Shown: positions 12,601 through 63,584, counted from the stretch's first letter. The stretch is 64,000 nucleotides of DNA from Margaritifera margaritifera (GCA_029931535.1 JAQPZY010001685.1:6369001-6433000); one strand, 5' to 3'. Made by a program: numbers and translations. The notes: a model not told the origin generated them from the sequence alone.

Positions 12601-13736
12601 ATAGCATATGATACATATTTCATGTGCTAGCAATTGCCAAAATTGACAAATGGGGTAAATTGTTTTAGATAGTAATTTATTTGAGTTTAAAATATTAAAA
12701 TTATAATTTGCTCCTATTTTCAGCTGAATTTAACTGCAAAGCCACCACTGACAGCCAGTATAATGTATTTTTGAGGTTGGATTGATGACACAAGACCAGA
12801 TTTTTGCAAGGAACAAATTTGCAGAAATAAATAATGTGCATTAATTCAATGTCTCAGATTGAAAGAAAAATAAATAAATAATTTTGAGAAAGATTAAAAT
12901 ATTCATTAAAACACTGGTAAATGACGGGACCAGTTGGAAAATCTAAATGCCAAACCAGATATTCCCACACTAAGAAAAGACCTTGGAATCCATAGTAATG
13001 CTGAGGTGTTAAAACGACAGTAGTTAAAACCTTGTTTTTTCACTTTATAATTTTAATAAGGGATATTAACTTGCAAGCAAGACAAGCCATCTACAGTTAC
13101 TTCCTATCCCTACAAAATGGCATCTTTGGTATTCGCGCACCCTCCCATTAGTTTGTACCCCTCTACCGATTTTAAAAACGAAAAGCATCAAGGATGCACA
13201 AAACTTTGTCATTTCATTCATCAATTCATAATTTCTAACCCAATTGTCACCAGGGAGACCCTAGCACTGTCAACTTATTGGTGTTTCAAACCAAACAGAA
13301 GTTCTCAATCTAAACAAGCAGACAGACTGCTCACTGTCCTTTTCTGGATTCTTCTAGAACAGTCCATTTCAGTAAAAACTGTGTGGTCTGTGTCCAATAA
13401 TTGCAATGTCTAGTTTTAATACTTCTAAAAAAAATTGAACAAATAAAAAGGAGGAACTCTTGTATACATGTGTTCAAAGAGATGTAACTCCTAAATTTAC
13501 GGAATTATTGAGATTATCAAAGACGGTGAACTACATCACATACGTTGCTTGAAAATTGATTCGCCCATGCAAATATGGCGATCGTGTTACTAAAGAAATT
13601 CCTGTTTGATTGAATACGCCAACAAGTTGACAGTGTTAGGGACCCCTGACGACAGTGTTACGAAACACCCAAATCCACAAAATCTTACTGAGTCTACCGT
13701 CTCATCTCTAAATTGCAACACACTCCCCAGCTCCAT
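3598..13736 (-). CDS. Unrecognised gene, four predicted 5' exons
   Basis: Four short open segments on the - strand join in one frame: 13736-13689 (48 b, phase 0 out), 10153-10111 (43 b, phase 1 out), 8311-8241 (71 b, phase 0 out) and 3662-3598 (65 b, phase 2 out). Every junction is GT-AG with a fair polypyrimidine tract. The product begins MELGSVLQFRDETVDS and continues with MLQNQGGAFCLKLTG, QFSVQLLEKFDKEG, SASIIDMSI, then FANKLQDMHETEQLIVENIL. It is acidic, probably helical, with no signal peptide or membrane segment. I do not recognise the family. Later exons would lie to the left; none was found with confidence between 3597 and 1. Support is splice logic and protein-like composition only. 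Confidence 0.6.
3663..6230. other. Intronic/intergenic DNA, no recognised feature
   Basis: Intron 3 of the predicted - strand gene. ORFs here (for example 4391-4579, 4878-5129, 5153-5401) lack splice or family support. Nothing else was seen. Confidence 0.5.
6240..7130 (-). repeat. Array of about 150-180-bp units, family H (reverse)
   Basis: Five to six diverged units each contain 'ttgatcaaaatc', 'agagtggtaacaa', 'caatcagatgcaa' and 'tcacctcat'. They are the reverse complement of the array at 33210-34500, where the same words read 'ttgcatctgattgg' and 'ttaccactct'. Confidence 0.75.
7393..8075 (+). repeat. Tandem array, about eight units of 85 bp
   Basis: Each unit has GGGTCTATACTGTTCATTC, then TTTTCATGTGATCA, then TAGACCCTGATCTACC and CATTATGTGATGGCAG. 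GGGTCTA and TAGACCC are reverse complements, so every unit can fold into a hairpin of about 50 bases. The array lies in intron 3 of the predicted - strand gene. A single related unit sits at 57405-57485. Confidence 0.85.
8241..8311 (-). CDS. Unrecognised gene exon 3
   Basis: Acceptor CATTTTTCAG and strong donor ATT|GTAAGT. Encodes QFSVQLLEKFDKEGSASI then IDMSI. It lies just left of a - strand repeat copy (8522-9619). Confidence 0.65.
8522..9619 (-). repeat. Family A repeat, full-length reverse copy
   Basis: On the - strand it begins TTTTTAGCTCTACTGGT and ends in GGAACTCTTGTT. Its middle is four to five diverged units of about 190 bases, each with GCCATCTTGAAAATCTTGTTA, 'GAATGGATGGTCATAT', 'GGGTTTTCAC' and 'TTCTTATGATGTCTAG' words. 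The same family occurs on the + strand at 31779, 34770, 39150, 45027 and 50542. Confidence 0.8.
9850..10060. repeat. Short repeats of GTAGCAAAA
   Basis: 'GTAGCAAAA' or 'GATAGCAAA' recurs about six times and ends in TTGCTACTTGCTACTG. It looks like part of a dispersed repeat. No coding signal. Confidence 0.4.
10111..10153 (-). CDS. Unrecognised gene exon 2
   Basis: Acceptor TTTTTTCTTCAG, then MLQNQGGAFCLKLT, then donor CAG|GTGTGA. Another frame is also open (AESRRSILSEAY), but it would put a stop early in exon 3, so the frame given is the only one that fits. Confidence 0.55.
10297..10580. mobile_element. Possible MITE with GGGGC..GAAAATA ends
   Basis: The left end GGGGCAGAAAATAAG matches the reverse complement of the right end (GGGGCTGAAAATAGC), about 12 of 15 bases. 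No clear target duplication was found, so the call is tentative. Confidence 0.35.
11087..11111. repeat. Hairpin TCTCACCT/AGGTGAGA
   Basis: An exact 8-bp stem around a 9-base loop. CTCACCTGA resembles the 5' border of the GGTGAGC repeat, so this may be a fragment of that family. Confidence 0.4.
11112..13480. other. Intron of predicted - strand gene, no recognised feature
   Basis: AT-rich. Small ORFs at 11334-11534, 11693-11878 and 12223-12494 have neither splice logic nor recognisable composition. Nothing supportable was seen. Confidence 0.45.
13689..13736 (-). CDS. Unrecognised gene exon 1
   Basis: ATG at 13736 opens 16 codons (MELGSVLQFRDETVDS) and meets donor TCA|GTAAGA. The surrounding 300 bases have more CpG than their neighbours, as expected near a promoter. 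It is 306 bases from the end of a pogo-like transposon. Confidence 0.55.
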
Positions 13737-14042
13737 GATTTTTTTTTCTCATTTAAAGTTGACATTCCTGTGTTTGGTTGATATATAAATACAAATGTAA
13801 TTTACGAGTCGTATATCTTTAGACTTTAATCTTCACGCCATTAATAAATAAACAGACAAAGATTAATAAATGTTTCACTTATTTTAAATGAATAATTACA
13901 GCATGAAAATGCATAACAAACACCTAGTAAACAGGACTGATAAAGAAATTTTAAATTAAAGGCCGACAATAACCCGGAAATTCACCATATGGCAATGATC
14001 GTGACAAACTAGTAAATGTTAATTATCTTAATCCTATAATTA

Positions 14043-15583
14043 CAGTAAAACCGGTCATGAGAGAGCACCCCTTCTGTCAGAAAAAAGCGGTCTCTCAAGA
14101 CAGGTGGTCTCTCATAACAGGTTTGTACAAAAAGACCAGTTTCCAAGGTCAAAATTCAGCACTGTTTAAGAGGGAAAAATAAGCACAATCATGTACATTT
14201 ATTGTATTCTTTGTTCATAGTTCTTGTTAAAATATTACATGCATTAATCTGAAAATAATTTTAAATAGTAATAAAGATATACATCTATCATTCAACATGA
14301 ATCACATATATATATATTTGAAGATCACGCATACATGTACTAGTATTAGCATACGAGTTCGTTTCTAATTGACTCCTTGTCTTGTACAACACCCTAAATT
14401 TGAGTTTTACCAACGTTTCAAGTGGCTGCTATGTTGCAAATGGTCTCCCGTTTTTCACTTCTTTCAATTACATTAATTATTTCCTCCAATGTTAGAATTT
14501 GTCTCTTTTTCGTTGGAGGTTCTGCCATTGTTATTAAGGTGCTAGGTGGTAATGTTATAAGGGATCAATTGTAATAACGACTGTAGCGGTTTTGATCAGG
14601 CTTAGGGGAAATATGGAATACATATACAATGCATATGTACCAATGAATGAAATAAATAGACACAATTAATTTATCCAGAAACAGAATAAATTTATTTAGA
14701 GACAAAAGTCAAAGGCTTAATTCACCGACGACACAAAGGGATTAACTCTATAAACAGAGGGTGTAACCAGCTACACTAAGGTGAACATATGACGGTTTGG
14801 TGTGTGGGTTGTAATCACTGTAACATCAAAAACACCCCAACAAACAACACAAGTCTTTCACAATGACAATCGAATCCGGAAAACGATTTTCACCTACTGG
14901 TATTAAAGACAAAAACAAAGACCTAATTCACCCCAGGCATTACGGACTAACTCCAAAGACAAATGATGTATGCGACCGCTATATTGACTTTGGCACTACA
15001 ATGGCAGGAAAACTTCGCGGGAAATATTATGGATCATATTTTAGTCTCGCAGAAATAGCAGAGGTATTTCCGATGAGCATGTACTTTAGTCTGGTTGACA
15101 GTCTAGAACAAAGGAAACTATATGCATGACCTGCAAAAGTTAGGAAACTGGGAGCCAGCCTAATTTGTTTTTATAATTTTTTTTTTTAGAACAGTCTTTC
15201 TGAATGAGCAATCGGCATGTATTCTAGTCTGGTTTACAATCTATAACATACGACACTACATGCATGACCTGTACAATTTAAGAAACCGGTAGCCAGCCTA
15301 ATTTGTTTTTAAGTTTTTGATTTTGTTTTTAACGTCTTTGCTTCTTAAGCGGTCGTGGTTACAAAGGGTTAAATAAAGGTCAGTTGTGTTTATCTCTGAT
15401 TTTGTGATGCGGTCGTTCATAGCAGTGTCGAAATGCATATTTTGCCAAGAAATCGCGGTTGCTGGTCGCGTTCTCGCTCACGACAGTGCGTTTATATAAT
15501 AAAATCGATCTGTGCATTACGATTGTGGTCGCTCATGACAGGTGGTCGTTCATAGCAGAGGTTGCTCATGACAGGTTTTACTG
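14043..15583. mobile_element. Pogo/Tc1-like DNA transposon, non-autonomous
   Basis: Ends CAGTAAAACCGGTCATGAG and, in reverse, CAGTAAAACCTGTCATGAG (one mismatch in 19), flanked on both sides by TA (14041-14042, 15584-15585). Subterminal words 'GGTGGTCTCTCAT' and 'GGTGGTCGTTCAT' repeat near both ends. No transposase is visible; an 88-codon frame at 14863-15129 is unidentified. Confidence 0.8.
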
Positions 15584-15585
15584 TA

Positions 15586-16840
15586 GTATGTACCGACAAA
15601 TATTGCTTTTGATGGTCTTTCAGTAATCATGCCGCTTAAAAAGATACCGCGAAAACAATGACAAATAATGAATTGTTTGATGACGAGAAACTTACACTAT
15701 TATTTTAATTGCGACAATTGTGTCCATTTAAGATGATAATTAACTGACCATGTCGTGAAGTCTATAACAGGCATTTTAATTGAAAGTTCAATAACGATAT
15801 TGTCAAAATAAGGTTAATATAGTATAATATATACATATATGTGCAAATTAATCAAAAATAAACAGACTTTGTTTGACTTTGCATGACTTTGTCAGACTTT
15901 GCGATGTTTAGCAGGATTGCTGACACCTTACTTAGAAATGATATGAATGCAGACCATGAAAGTTTATTAATACTGAACACGAGAAAAACTTTCATGTCAA
16001 TATGTTGTCGATTTAGTTGGATTTGGTGTGGATTTGGGCGTTTCGTAACCCCCCCCCCCCCCATGACAATCAGATTAGAAATTATAAATTGAATGAAATG
16101 ATTAAGTTTTGTTCATTTTTAATATCCTTGATGCTTTTTGTTTTAAAAATTGGAAGGATATGCGAATATTATAGCTGTGCTCATAATCATGATGGAAAGC
16201 TTAAGTGCATTTTGAAATTCACTGACATGCATCCGAATCTGCAGGACGACAAACAAACAAGCAAAAAAAAAATGCAATGCTTCTGATTACAGACTTAAGT
16301 GAGTTTTGGATCTGCAGATTTATGCAGTTTTGTAATTTGAAAAAAAAATATCATTAAGAAAAATTATTCTGTGTTCCCATACTTCTTTTAATAAACTCAA
16401 ATGCACGATATGTGCATCGCCGGCGAATAATTCGTAGCATGGTGGTCGCCATTTCAAAGACTGTCTTAACATTTTAACATTTTGCTCTTGCTTTGTACGC
16501 AATAAAACGACAACCAGTACGCTTTAAGCAATGGCTAAAATCATAACAAGCGCCGAATCCGCTGACAAAAAACCGAACATATAGGGCTAAATGTGCAATG
16601 TCAATTTTGTTGTCCGCTTTCGTTTGGTACCATTGGCGAATAAAATATATGTAAGAATAACCCATACGTATGTATGTATGGATGGATGTAGGGGTGAATT
16701 AATGCATTTATGGTACTCAGAATATATGTAAGATAGACAGAAAAATAAAAATTAAGACGACAATGAACGAATGATCGAATGAAAGACTGACTTCACATGT
16801 TTTAAAAATTTAGTTATTTGAAGTTCTTTTTTCGAGTAAA
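15586..16840. other. Intergenic DNA, no recognised feature
   Basis: Includes a run of 14 C (about 16050-16063). ORFs here are short and of random character. Confidence 0.45.
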
Positions 16841-18215
16841 GGGGAACATGTATATCAAGTTTCCTTGAAATCGGTAATAGAGAAGTTCACCGATTGTCCA
16901 GAAATTAAATCCAAAGTGAAATCTATTTTAGCAACATTGAATTTGAACTTCAAGCTACCGACTCCAAAATGTAATGGATTATACCTTTGGTAAAATAATT
17001 ATAACACATGTACCAATTTTTGTTGAAATCGGTTGAAGAGAAGTTAAGTTCTAGCGCGGGGTTACGTGCAAAGGCCAAATCTATTTTTAGCAATAGCATC
17101 CTTGACTTTGAAGCTTAAAGATATTCTCCCTCCCCCCCCAAAAAAAAAATAGTAACAAAATTAAAGTGGACAAAAATTTTAAAACATTTACAAAATGGAC
17201 TTATGATCTTTCTTGGGCTCAGGTAAACACATCTATAAAGTTTCGTACAAATGCGTTGTGTGATGTTTAAGTTATTGGCCAGAAATTAAATGCAATGCCC
17301 AAATATACTTTCAGTGACAGGAAACTTGACCTTGGAGCTACTGAATCCAAATCAACAGAGGAAACGTCGTGTACCTAGCTGAGTTTAAATTTCTTCATTG
17401 GAACTTACGTTTTAGTCCAGAAATGAAATGCAGAGCAAAATCTGTTTTTAGAAATAGTGATGTACCAAGCTGCTGCATCGAAATTTTGTTCACAATAATT
17501 TAAGCTTTCAATTGCTAATTAAATGCATAGGCAAAATCTATTGCTAAGGGAAATACATGTATTAGGTTGAATTAAAAATCTGTTCACTAAAACTTAAAGT
17601 ATGGTCTGGAAATGTAATGCAAAGTCCAAATCTATTTTTAGAAACAGTGACCTTTACCTTGGATCAACTGGACCAAAAATCAACAGTTCTTTTTTATGTC
17701 TAGGGAAACCAAACTGCGTTTACATCCGTTTACTAAGTTACCACCTGAAAATGAAACGCATAGGCAGAAACAGTGACCTTGACCTTGGAGCTAATGGCCC
17801 CAAAGTCGATAGAGTTTTCCTTGGGCTGTGGGAATACATGTGCCAAGTTGTATTGAAATATGTTCACTAACGCTGAAGTTATCAGCCAAAAGTAAAATTC
17901 ATAGGCAAAATCTATTTTTAGCATGAACAACTTTGATCTTGGAGCTACTGGTCTCAAAATCAATGGGTTCCTTTCGTATGCGAAGGGCAAGACATATGCC
18001 AAGCTGCACTGAAGATCTGTTCACTATAACTTAAGTTATCATCTATAAATTAAATACATAGTCACTTTTTTTTTTTTTGGAAACAGTGACCTTGACCGTG
18101 GAGCTACCAAGCACAGGATAGACAGAGTTCTTCTTTGGGCTGAGGGAAACACATGTACCAATTTACATTGAAATTTGTTCTCTAAAACGTTAGTAATCAT
18201 CCAGAAACCAAACCA
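16840..18215 (-). repeat. Family G repeat array (reverse)
   Basis: Six or seven diverged units of about 200 bases, each with 'AGAAATTAAATGCATAGGC', 'AAATCTATTTTTAGCAA', 'GACCTTGGAGCTACTG' and 'CACATGTACCAAG'. Forward copies lie at 35790-35973 with 37441-37860, and at 48985-49620. ORFs here come from the repeat. Confidence 0.75.
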
Positions 18216-18371
18216 AACGATGGTATTGTCGTTGGCAGGTACAAAAATAAAATAAATGACAAACAGACCAATCAAGAAGAAAAATAGAAGTGAATGAAAT
18301 AAACAAACAAACCCTAATAACTGTCTAGCTGAGTGACTGATAAAAATGAAAAAGACACAGACACAAAAACT

Positions 18372-18585
18372 TACATTAATGTCGCGGTGGCCGTGGTAGT
18401 ATGGGCGCTGGAACGTGCAGGCAGGCGATAGTTGTCTTATCTCGCCTAAAGAGGTCCTAGGTTCGATGCCAAGCAGAAACCCAGTATGGAACGAATTATT
18501 GATATGCTTCTTTAGCGCTAGGGTGTGTCTGTAGTAATCAAGGTCCCTAGATTCGTCAACCATAGGGATTTTAATAAACATCCTC
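18372..18585 (+). mobile_element. Possible tRNA-derived SINE ending in (TA)n
   Basis: GCGGTGGCCGTGGTAGTATGG resembles a Pol III A box and GGTTCGATGCC a B box about 75 bases later. The body is followed by the (TA)n run. No clean target duplication was seen. Confidence 0.45.
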
Positions 18586-18586
18586 G

Positions 18587-18587
<1 letters not shown>

Positions 18588-18665
<78 letters not shown>
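18588..18665. repeat. (TA)n microsatellite
   Basis: About 38 uninterrupted TA units. It creates an artificial Tyr-Ile ORF on the - strand. Confidence 0.98.
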
Positions 18666-18669
<4 letters not shown>

Positions 18670-19139
18670 GTCTTAAGAGTAATTCTCCTTAGGCCAGTGC
18701 TTGGAGTAATGCTACATTACTCTCTTAATATAAAAACCTAACCTGAGTGGTCAGCTATCACGCCTAAATCGATTCCTATCAAAATACCCCCCAACCCCCA
18801 ACCTAACATATATACATTCATTCAGCTCAGTTAAATAGGTGTAATTAATCAAGTGCGTACACCATCGTTTTGATTCGTGTAACTTTCATCCTGTCGTTGG
18901 CTAAATAATATAACTTCAATTGTTTTTATTGATATTGAATCTAGTTACACTAACCAAATAAATATGTAAATAGCGAAACTACAAGTATTTGTTAAAAATT
19001 ATATATTAAAAAAAATATATTTGTAATCACTACATTAGCCTGTTTCTCTGGTGAAATCTTCACATATTACTAAGGCCGCTTATGTTTCTGTGGTTCTTAG
19101 GTTAAAATAAATGCAGAGAATGAAGCGCATGGGACGTTA

Positions 19140-19320
19140 TTGACTGAAATGGGGGCGATTTGGCAAAAAATGGGGCGATTTTGATTGGAGACGATTTTGC
19201 AATGGGGCGATTTGGTGAAAAGTGGGGGCGTTATTGATTTGAGAAGATTTTGCAATGGGGGCGATTTGGTAAAAAGTGGGGGCGTTTTTGTAGGGGGCGA
19301 TTTGCCAGTGGGGCGTTTTG
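19140..19320 (+). repeat. GGGGCG tandem repeat, about 53-bp unit
   Basis: About three units each with GGGGGCGATTTGG, 'AAAAAGTGGGGGCG' and 'AAGATTTTGCAAT'. G-rich on the + strand, about 0.9 kb upstream of the LONP1 start. Confidence 0.7.
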
Positions 19321-19604
19321 ACCTGTTACCCCTTATACTTAGACTATTCGATTTACGGACCCATTTCAATTTGTTTGATTTACATTCAGCCTGTCATTAT
19401 ATCTGACAATATTTTCCCCCTTTTTCTCCGTTTATGTAATAAGACTGATCAGAAAATGAATCTATCGTTTACAGTGATCATTATTTTCTATACTGCGATA
19501 CTTTTATTTTGGCCGTTACGAAAACTGAACTTTATGATGAAGGGTAATCCTATTTGTTGGGAATGGCGAGGTCATTGTAGATAGTTAAGAAATGTAGAAA
19601 TGTC

Positions 19605-19700
19605 CACGGAATGTGGGGCGAAATGTCTTGGGCCGAAACGTCCATTGAAGTGGGGCGAAATGTATTGGGCCGAAACGTCCATGGGGCGAAATGTCCCGGT
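19605..19700 (+). repeat. GGGGCGAAATGTC repeat
   Basis: Three copies of 'GGGGCGAAATGT' alternate with two of GGGCCGAAACGTCCAT. Probably the end of the same repeat element as 19140-19320. It ends about 490 bases before the LONP1 ATG. Confidence 0.6.
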
Positions 19701-20128
19701 ACCGTATGTTTAACGGCACGTCAGCATAATAATGATAATATGGTGTCTATTAAAGGTAATGTTCTACAAAATGTAAATATAAAGAATTGCACACACACAT
19801 TTTGGAAGATACACCCTTCCAAATAAACGCAAGCATGAAGTACTGCAAGATAAATGATAAAAGACACCACATGAAAATATAAAGAATTGCCCCCAAAAGA
19901 CGTAGGAAGATAAACTCTTTAAAACGAACGTAATCAGATATATAGGATGAGATAAAGATTGAAATATGGAATAAAAGAAAGAAACAAAGGAGAAATAATT
20001 AACGGGACACAATTTACACTTCGTTCATGGAAAGTAAAAGGAAATAATGTAGCTTGTCATCCGTGTACATATTTCGGATTTTGATTCGAAGCAGATTATA
20101 AAAATATAACAAATGTCGTTAACATGCT

Positions 20129-20185
20129 TATAAATGTGTATAATAAAGTTGAGCGTCTAAGTGATAGCAGTAAGCACTTTAGAAG
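20129..20185 (+). promoter_or_regulatory. Possible LONP1 core promoter/5'UTR
   Basis: A TATAAAT motif begins 57 bases before the LONP1 ATG, followed by a second AT-rich TATAATAAAG. With no transcript data it could equally lie inside the 5'UTR. The transcription start cannot be placed from sequence alone. Confidence 0.25.
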
Positions 20186-59017
<38,832 letters not shown>

Positions 59018-59524
59018 GTATGTTTTTCCTTTATCAAAATATATTCTCTACCCACCCACTCCCCCTCCTCCACCCCCATCAATTGAGGGAGACATTGTTT
59101 TTGTGTTGTTCATCAGACCATCACACTTTCTTGTCAGCTAGATAGATTAAAAACTTTTGATCAAATCCAGACAAATCTGAATATTTAGATACCTAGAGCG
59201 GCTTCTAAGACCTGATTAGGTTCTGGTGTTTTTGACACTATTTTTCAATATGTTACACATTCTAACCTTGTTAGATTTTTCCTTTCCTTCTGTCTAGTAC
59301 CAGTGTCACAGAAATGACAATTGTCATGGTTAGTGGCAGGGATCGAATTTAGCACTCGTATACTTGCAGAATGTGAGTTAATTTTGGAAAATGCAAGTTG
59401 ACATTTCAAGCTCTTGCATCTTTTTGCAAGTTCAAAATTTTCCAATGATATGCAGCAAATCATTAGTAAACCTCCTTAAAGTATTTAAATTCAGCAAAAT
59501 ACATATGCATAATTCTGAAATCTA

Positions 59525-59586
59525 AAATGAAGCTTGTTTTGGCATTGATTCCTTTAAATGAAGCTTGTTTTGGCATTGATTCCTTT
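59525..59586 (+). repeat. Exact 31-bp tandem duplication
   Basis: AAATGAAGCTTGTTTTGGCA and the next 11 bases are repeated without a mismatch, suggesting a recent slip or duplication. Confidence 0.95.
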
Positions 59587-59589
59587 ACT

Positions 59590-62500
59590 GTGAGATAAAC
59601 TGTTTAGTGTGTAGCCTAATACTGTAGCCATACATGCACTTACTAATAATACACAGTGGTCTAAGGCATGACCATTATATTTACAAGGGGAAGCAGAATA
59701 TATCTTTTGCACCCAACTATTTTATTCACAAATACAGAAATATTCCTCCAATATTATCTTTATTTAGGTAAAATCTGTTGCTATATCTCCTATGATGACT
59801 TGCTCTGCTAGCATTTCTTTTCAGATGGCTGAACATAGATATTTGTGTCACGTGTTAGCCTGACTATCCCCCAAAAATGAAATGGTTGTCTCAAATATGT
59901 ACTTGTTCAATCCTGATGTGGCTGATTAACCCATTATGGTCCAGAAACACAAACTTGGATCATCCGATGTGTGTATCGTTCAGACTTAAGTTATAAACAA
60001 GAAGGATAATTCAGCTGTACATCTAGGTTTTATAAAAATTATTATTCAAAATGATAATTAAAATTACAATTGAAACTGGTAAATAAGTATTTTAGTTCCT
60101 TATTCCCACACTCCTGGATTGCAGTAGTGGTAAGAACAGTAACTCATTAAAAATAATTGCCAGTAGAAATAGTATTTTGCAAGTTGAGTTTTTCTTCACT
60201 CATTAAAATGCAAGTAGCATAAAAAGCTAAATTCGAGCTGGAGGGGGAGAGAAAGGTTGTAGACATATGCTTTTGCTTTGAGAAACAAATACCTTATATG
60301 CAGCATAGCTACTGTAATTTTGCATCTACAATTGGTTGATTCATTTTGTGGCAGTCAGAGCTTAATGCTATGGATTACATTATGATAGTAGTGTCGGTTA
60401 TGGGTTTAAGAATTCAACTCCGGGTGTAAAATGCCTGACAGGAGAAAGTAGGGGCTCTTTGGCTGATAGTTTTCATCAATATTGATCAATATGCTAAGAA
60501 CAGATCCCATATAAAGTATCAGTAATGTTTGTCTGTGCAGGTTAACTAGGAAAACATGACTGCCATGTGAACTTGAATAGTGCTGATATAAAATATAGAA
60601 ACAAATATCATAACATATTTGAATACCTTGGTTTTTTCCCGTAGGGATAAATGATAGATAGATTCAGAGTTCAGTATGTTTAATATCCATTAAAGCTATC
60701 ACCATTCTATCTGTGGGCCAAAGCCAAGGTTTCTGAGTGAAATGTCATTCCATCATTCAGTGGACACATCTGCAATCGAGAGGGGGTGCTTGTGCTTGAA
60801 TAAAGATTTCTTTTTAATAATGGTCAGTCAGCTTTAAAGGAGGTTGGTGATGAATTCTGGAACCATTTTCAAATGTACCACTATGGATTGTAATAATCTG
60901 TAATATCTATTTACAGAGTATTTCAGCAGTGATGTGCATCAAGTTATGCTTGAATCAAATTCAAAATGGTTTCCACAAATATTAGAATAAATTGCTAGAT
61001 GCTGTGAAGTATGAAATAGAAATTTATTTTTAGAAGCATTGGCATTCCCATTAGTGAAATGGTTATCCAAATCTGTAATCTATTTAAATTTTCTATAAGT
61101 GATCTGTCTGCAGAATGATGGTCATGACCACTGTTTGGATATTTTTCCACTTGTTACAAACTGTGTCATATGTTTTAGTGAATGATGTATATGACCCTAT
61201 CTTCTGTAAAATCTTCTTGCGTACCTATGAATTTATGTACAGAAATTTTTCATAGTACAGTCCTACCTGTTTATGTCGACATCCTCTGGCCAAGGCAGTA
61301 TTGTCTACATAAGTGGATGTCGAGATAAGTGTTTTTTTGGGTGTGTGTGTTGAAAAAGCACATTTCTCTTTGACCTGCATACAAGAGAAATTTGTCTGTA
61401 AGGGGTGACCTGTCGTCAGTGAGTAGGATTTACACTTTGAGAAATAAATGATGGAAATTTTGAGTAAATGAAGACAAAACCAGTATGAAATACACTTGTA
61501 TATTGACAACTTACATTTTTGTTACCTCTGTGTAATAAAATCCATAATGCGTCAAGTACATGTATATGAAAATCCACGAATTCGAGTATATGTAACATGT
61601 TAGAAAATTTATGTATCTGTCACATCCTGTTAGAAAACACAAGTATAAAAAAATGGTAGTCCTTATTTGATCTATATCCATTGTCAACCAACACGTGTGA
61701 TGACTAACCAATTCACTAAGATATTCATTGTTGCCAGTAACCATCTTACTGAGGCTACCAAGGGGATGAGGCTGTTCATAGGGAAATGAAAAACAGTCAA
61801 CAAGTTATGAATTCACTTTAATCGCAAAACATTCAATGACAGTTTTTTTTAAAAGTCTTAAATAAGCACAAATAGAATTTACATTTTACACTGCTGTTGG
61901 TAGCCATCATAAGCGTAAATAAAGTTATTTTTCTTCATGCAGAAAAAGAAACTCATGGCACAATTAACGTGTTTCAATCACCGATCACTTTGAAAAATGC
62001 AACAATCTATCAGATTCCATAGTTTTTATTCAAGTTTGATCATGACTTCCTTTGATGAAGGGTGCATGTGCTTATTTATTAAAGTCACCACGAAAGGCCA
62101 ACTTTGGAGGAGCAAACAAAGGCCTGTTTGTTAATCGGCAACATTAAGTCATGAATCTAAAAAAGGCAAAGCACAGATTTTCTGATAAGACATGACTTCC
62201 AAATTTATAAAATTTGTGTATAAAAACCCACATCTTGAAAGAAACATATATATGACTCTTTTAGTTTGGCTATATAATATAAACAAATTACTTTGTAAAA
62301 CAGAGGCAAGTATTTAAATGCATGTACTTGAAGAAAGCAGGAAAAAAGACCCAGATGACAGTACAGTGCTAACTAAGTGGATGTCATAAGTTTTGGAAGA
62401 TGTAAAGGGCAGTGGAGAATAAATCAAAATAATTCAAACAGTGTAAATTTTAACATATTTTCTTTCATAGTGTCAGATTTAAAAGTTTAAGCAGCATTTG

Positions 62501-63310
62501 CATGCAGTAGAAAATTGACAGACCTAATTGGTTTTGATTAAAAATAAACAAATATTTCCCTGATTAATCATAATTTTTACCTACAGGCTAGACTGGGCTA
62601 AACTCACATTTGCTGTAGGTGAAAATATTTCATTTACTTGGGTCTTGCCCTTCATCTTGTTTCAAAATTCTCAAACGCTGTTATAATGTAATTTATTCTT
62701 CAAATACATTACCCAATCATAATACCTCAGGAGTACATCCACTACCTTTCAAATCCAGCGCTCCCAAGCTTGTTTTTAGCACCAAAAAGTGATAAAGTTG
62801 TCTGCTTATTTGATGGAAGTAGGACAAGTATGATCTTCCCTTGATTAGAGGAATTGGCACCAAATGCCATCTGTACTTCAGTTACTACTTCTGCTCATAG
62901 TATGAAGCATGCTCTTTTACGAGGCCTCACAAAATTAATTTTGTGCATTTCCACCATTTGAGCGATTCTGTAGAGTTTTCCCACAGCAAGGAAGTATACT
63001 CAACTATATTTCTGTCTCCTTCTCGCTCAGTTTCTATCATTGACAAATTATTCACACAGCATTCATCTAACTTTGTCTTATGATATACATGTCAATACCT
63101 TAGTGAATACCTGCCCTAGGGTCTATAGTGCTTCTGTTCAGTTTGGTACTTGATACATTTTTCTGTCAGGTAACTGTTATTGCATTTTGTAGGAAATTTG
63201 TTAATGCAATTGTCATGGGCAGTTTTATTATCATTACATTCCTTCACAGTAAGTTCAGCGTAACTTTTGACTGATTTCATCAGTATATGCCTTTCTTTTG
63301 CTCTCAATAA
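59590..63310. other. LONP1 intron 7, few features
   Basis: TACAGTCCTACCTGTTTATG at 61256 resembles a pogo-type end, but no partner was found. Words near 59250-59300 and 60240-60290 recur at 44420-44540. No LONP1 exon 8 was seen. Confidence 0.45.
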
Positions 63311-63336
63311 TTACAGGTGTTAACACAATGGGTAGG

Positions 63337-63584
63337 TTTTTTGGTTTTGTGGGGTTTAACGCCATTTTTCAGCACATGATAGGCTATACATGGCAGCCAG
63401 TATAATTTGGTGGAGGAAGAACCAGAAAGACCCCAGTAAGAACCACTGATCCACAGAAAGCTCCTGGCAAACTTTCTCATATACCCACATTGGTTGAGCC
63501 AAGACTCGAATTCGCACAGACAGAGGTGAGATGTATGTGATCTGTAAAGGGAAGTGCCTTCGACCACTCGGCCACCTGTGGCCC
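63337..63584 (-). mobile_element. Leu-tRNA-like SINE, copy 3
   Basis: Reverse orientation: GGTGGCCGAGTGGTCGAAGG is the A-box region and GCGAATTCGAGTCTTGG the B-box region. Exact 13-bp flanks CACAATGGGTAGG (63324-63336, 63585-63597). Confidence 0.9.

Noticed and set aside
14863..15129. 88-codon ORF inside the pogo-like element as a transposase
   Set aside because: No helix-turn-helix or DDE motif visible. Length and composition are within chance for this element.
18039..18668. 209-codon ORF on the - strand
   Set aside because: Its start is a run of Tyr-Ile from the (TA)n microsatellite and the rest reads through a SINE-like stretch and repeat family G.
61256..61340. Complete pogo-like element in intron 7
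   Set aside because: Only one end-like sequence was found. No partner end with TA.
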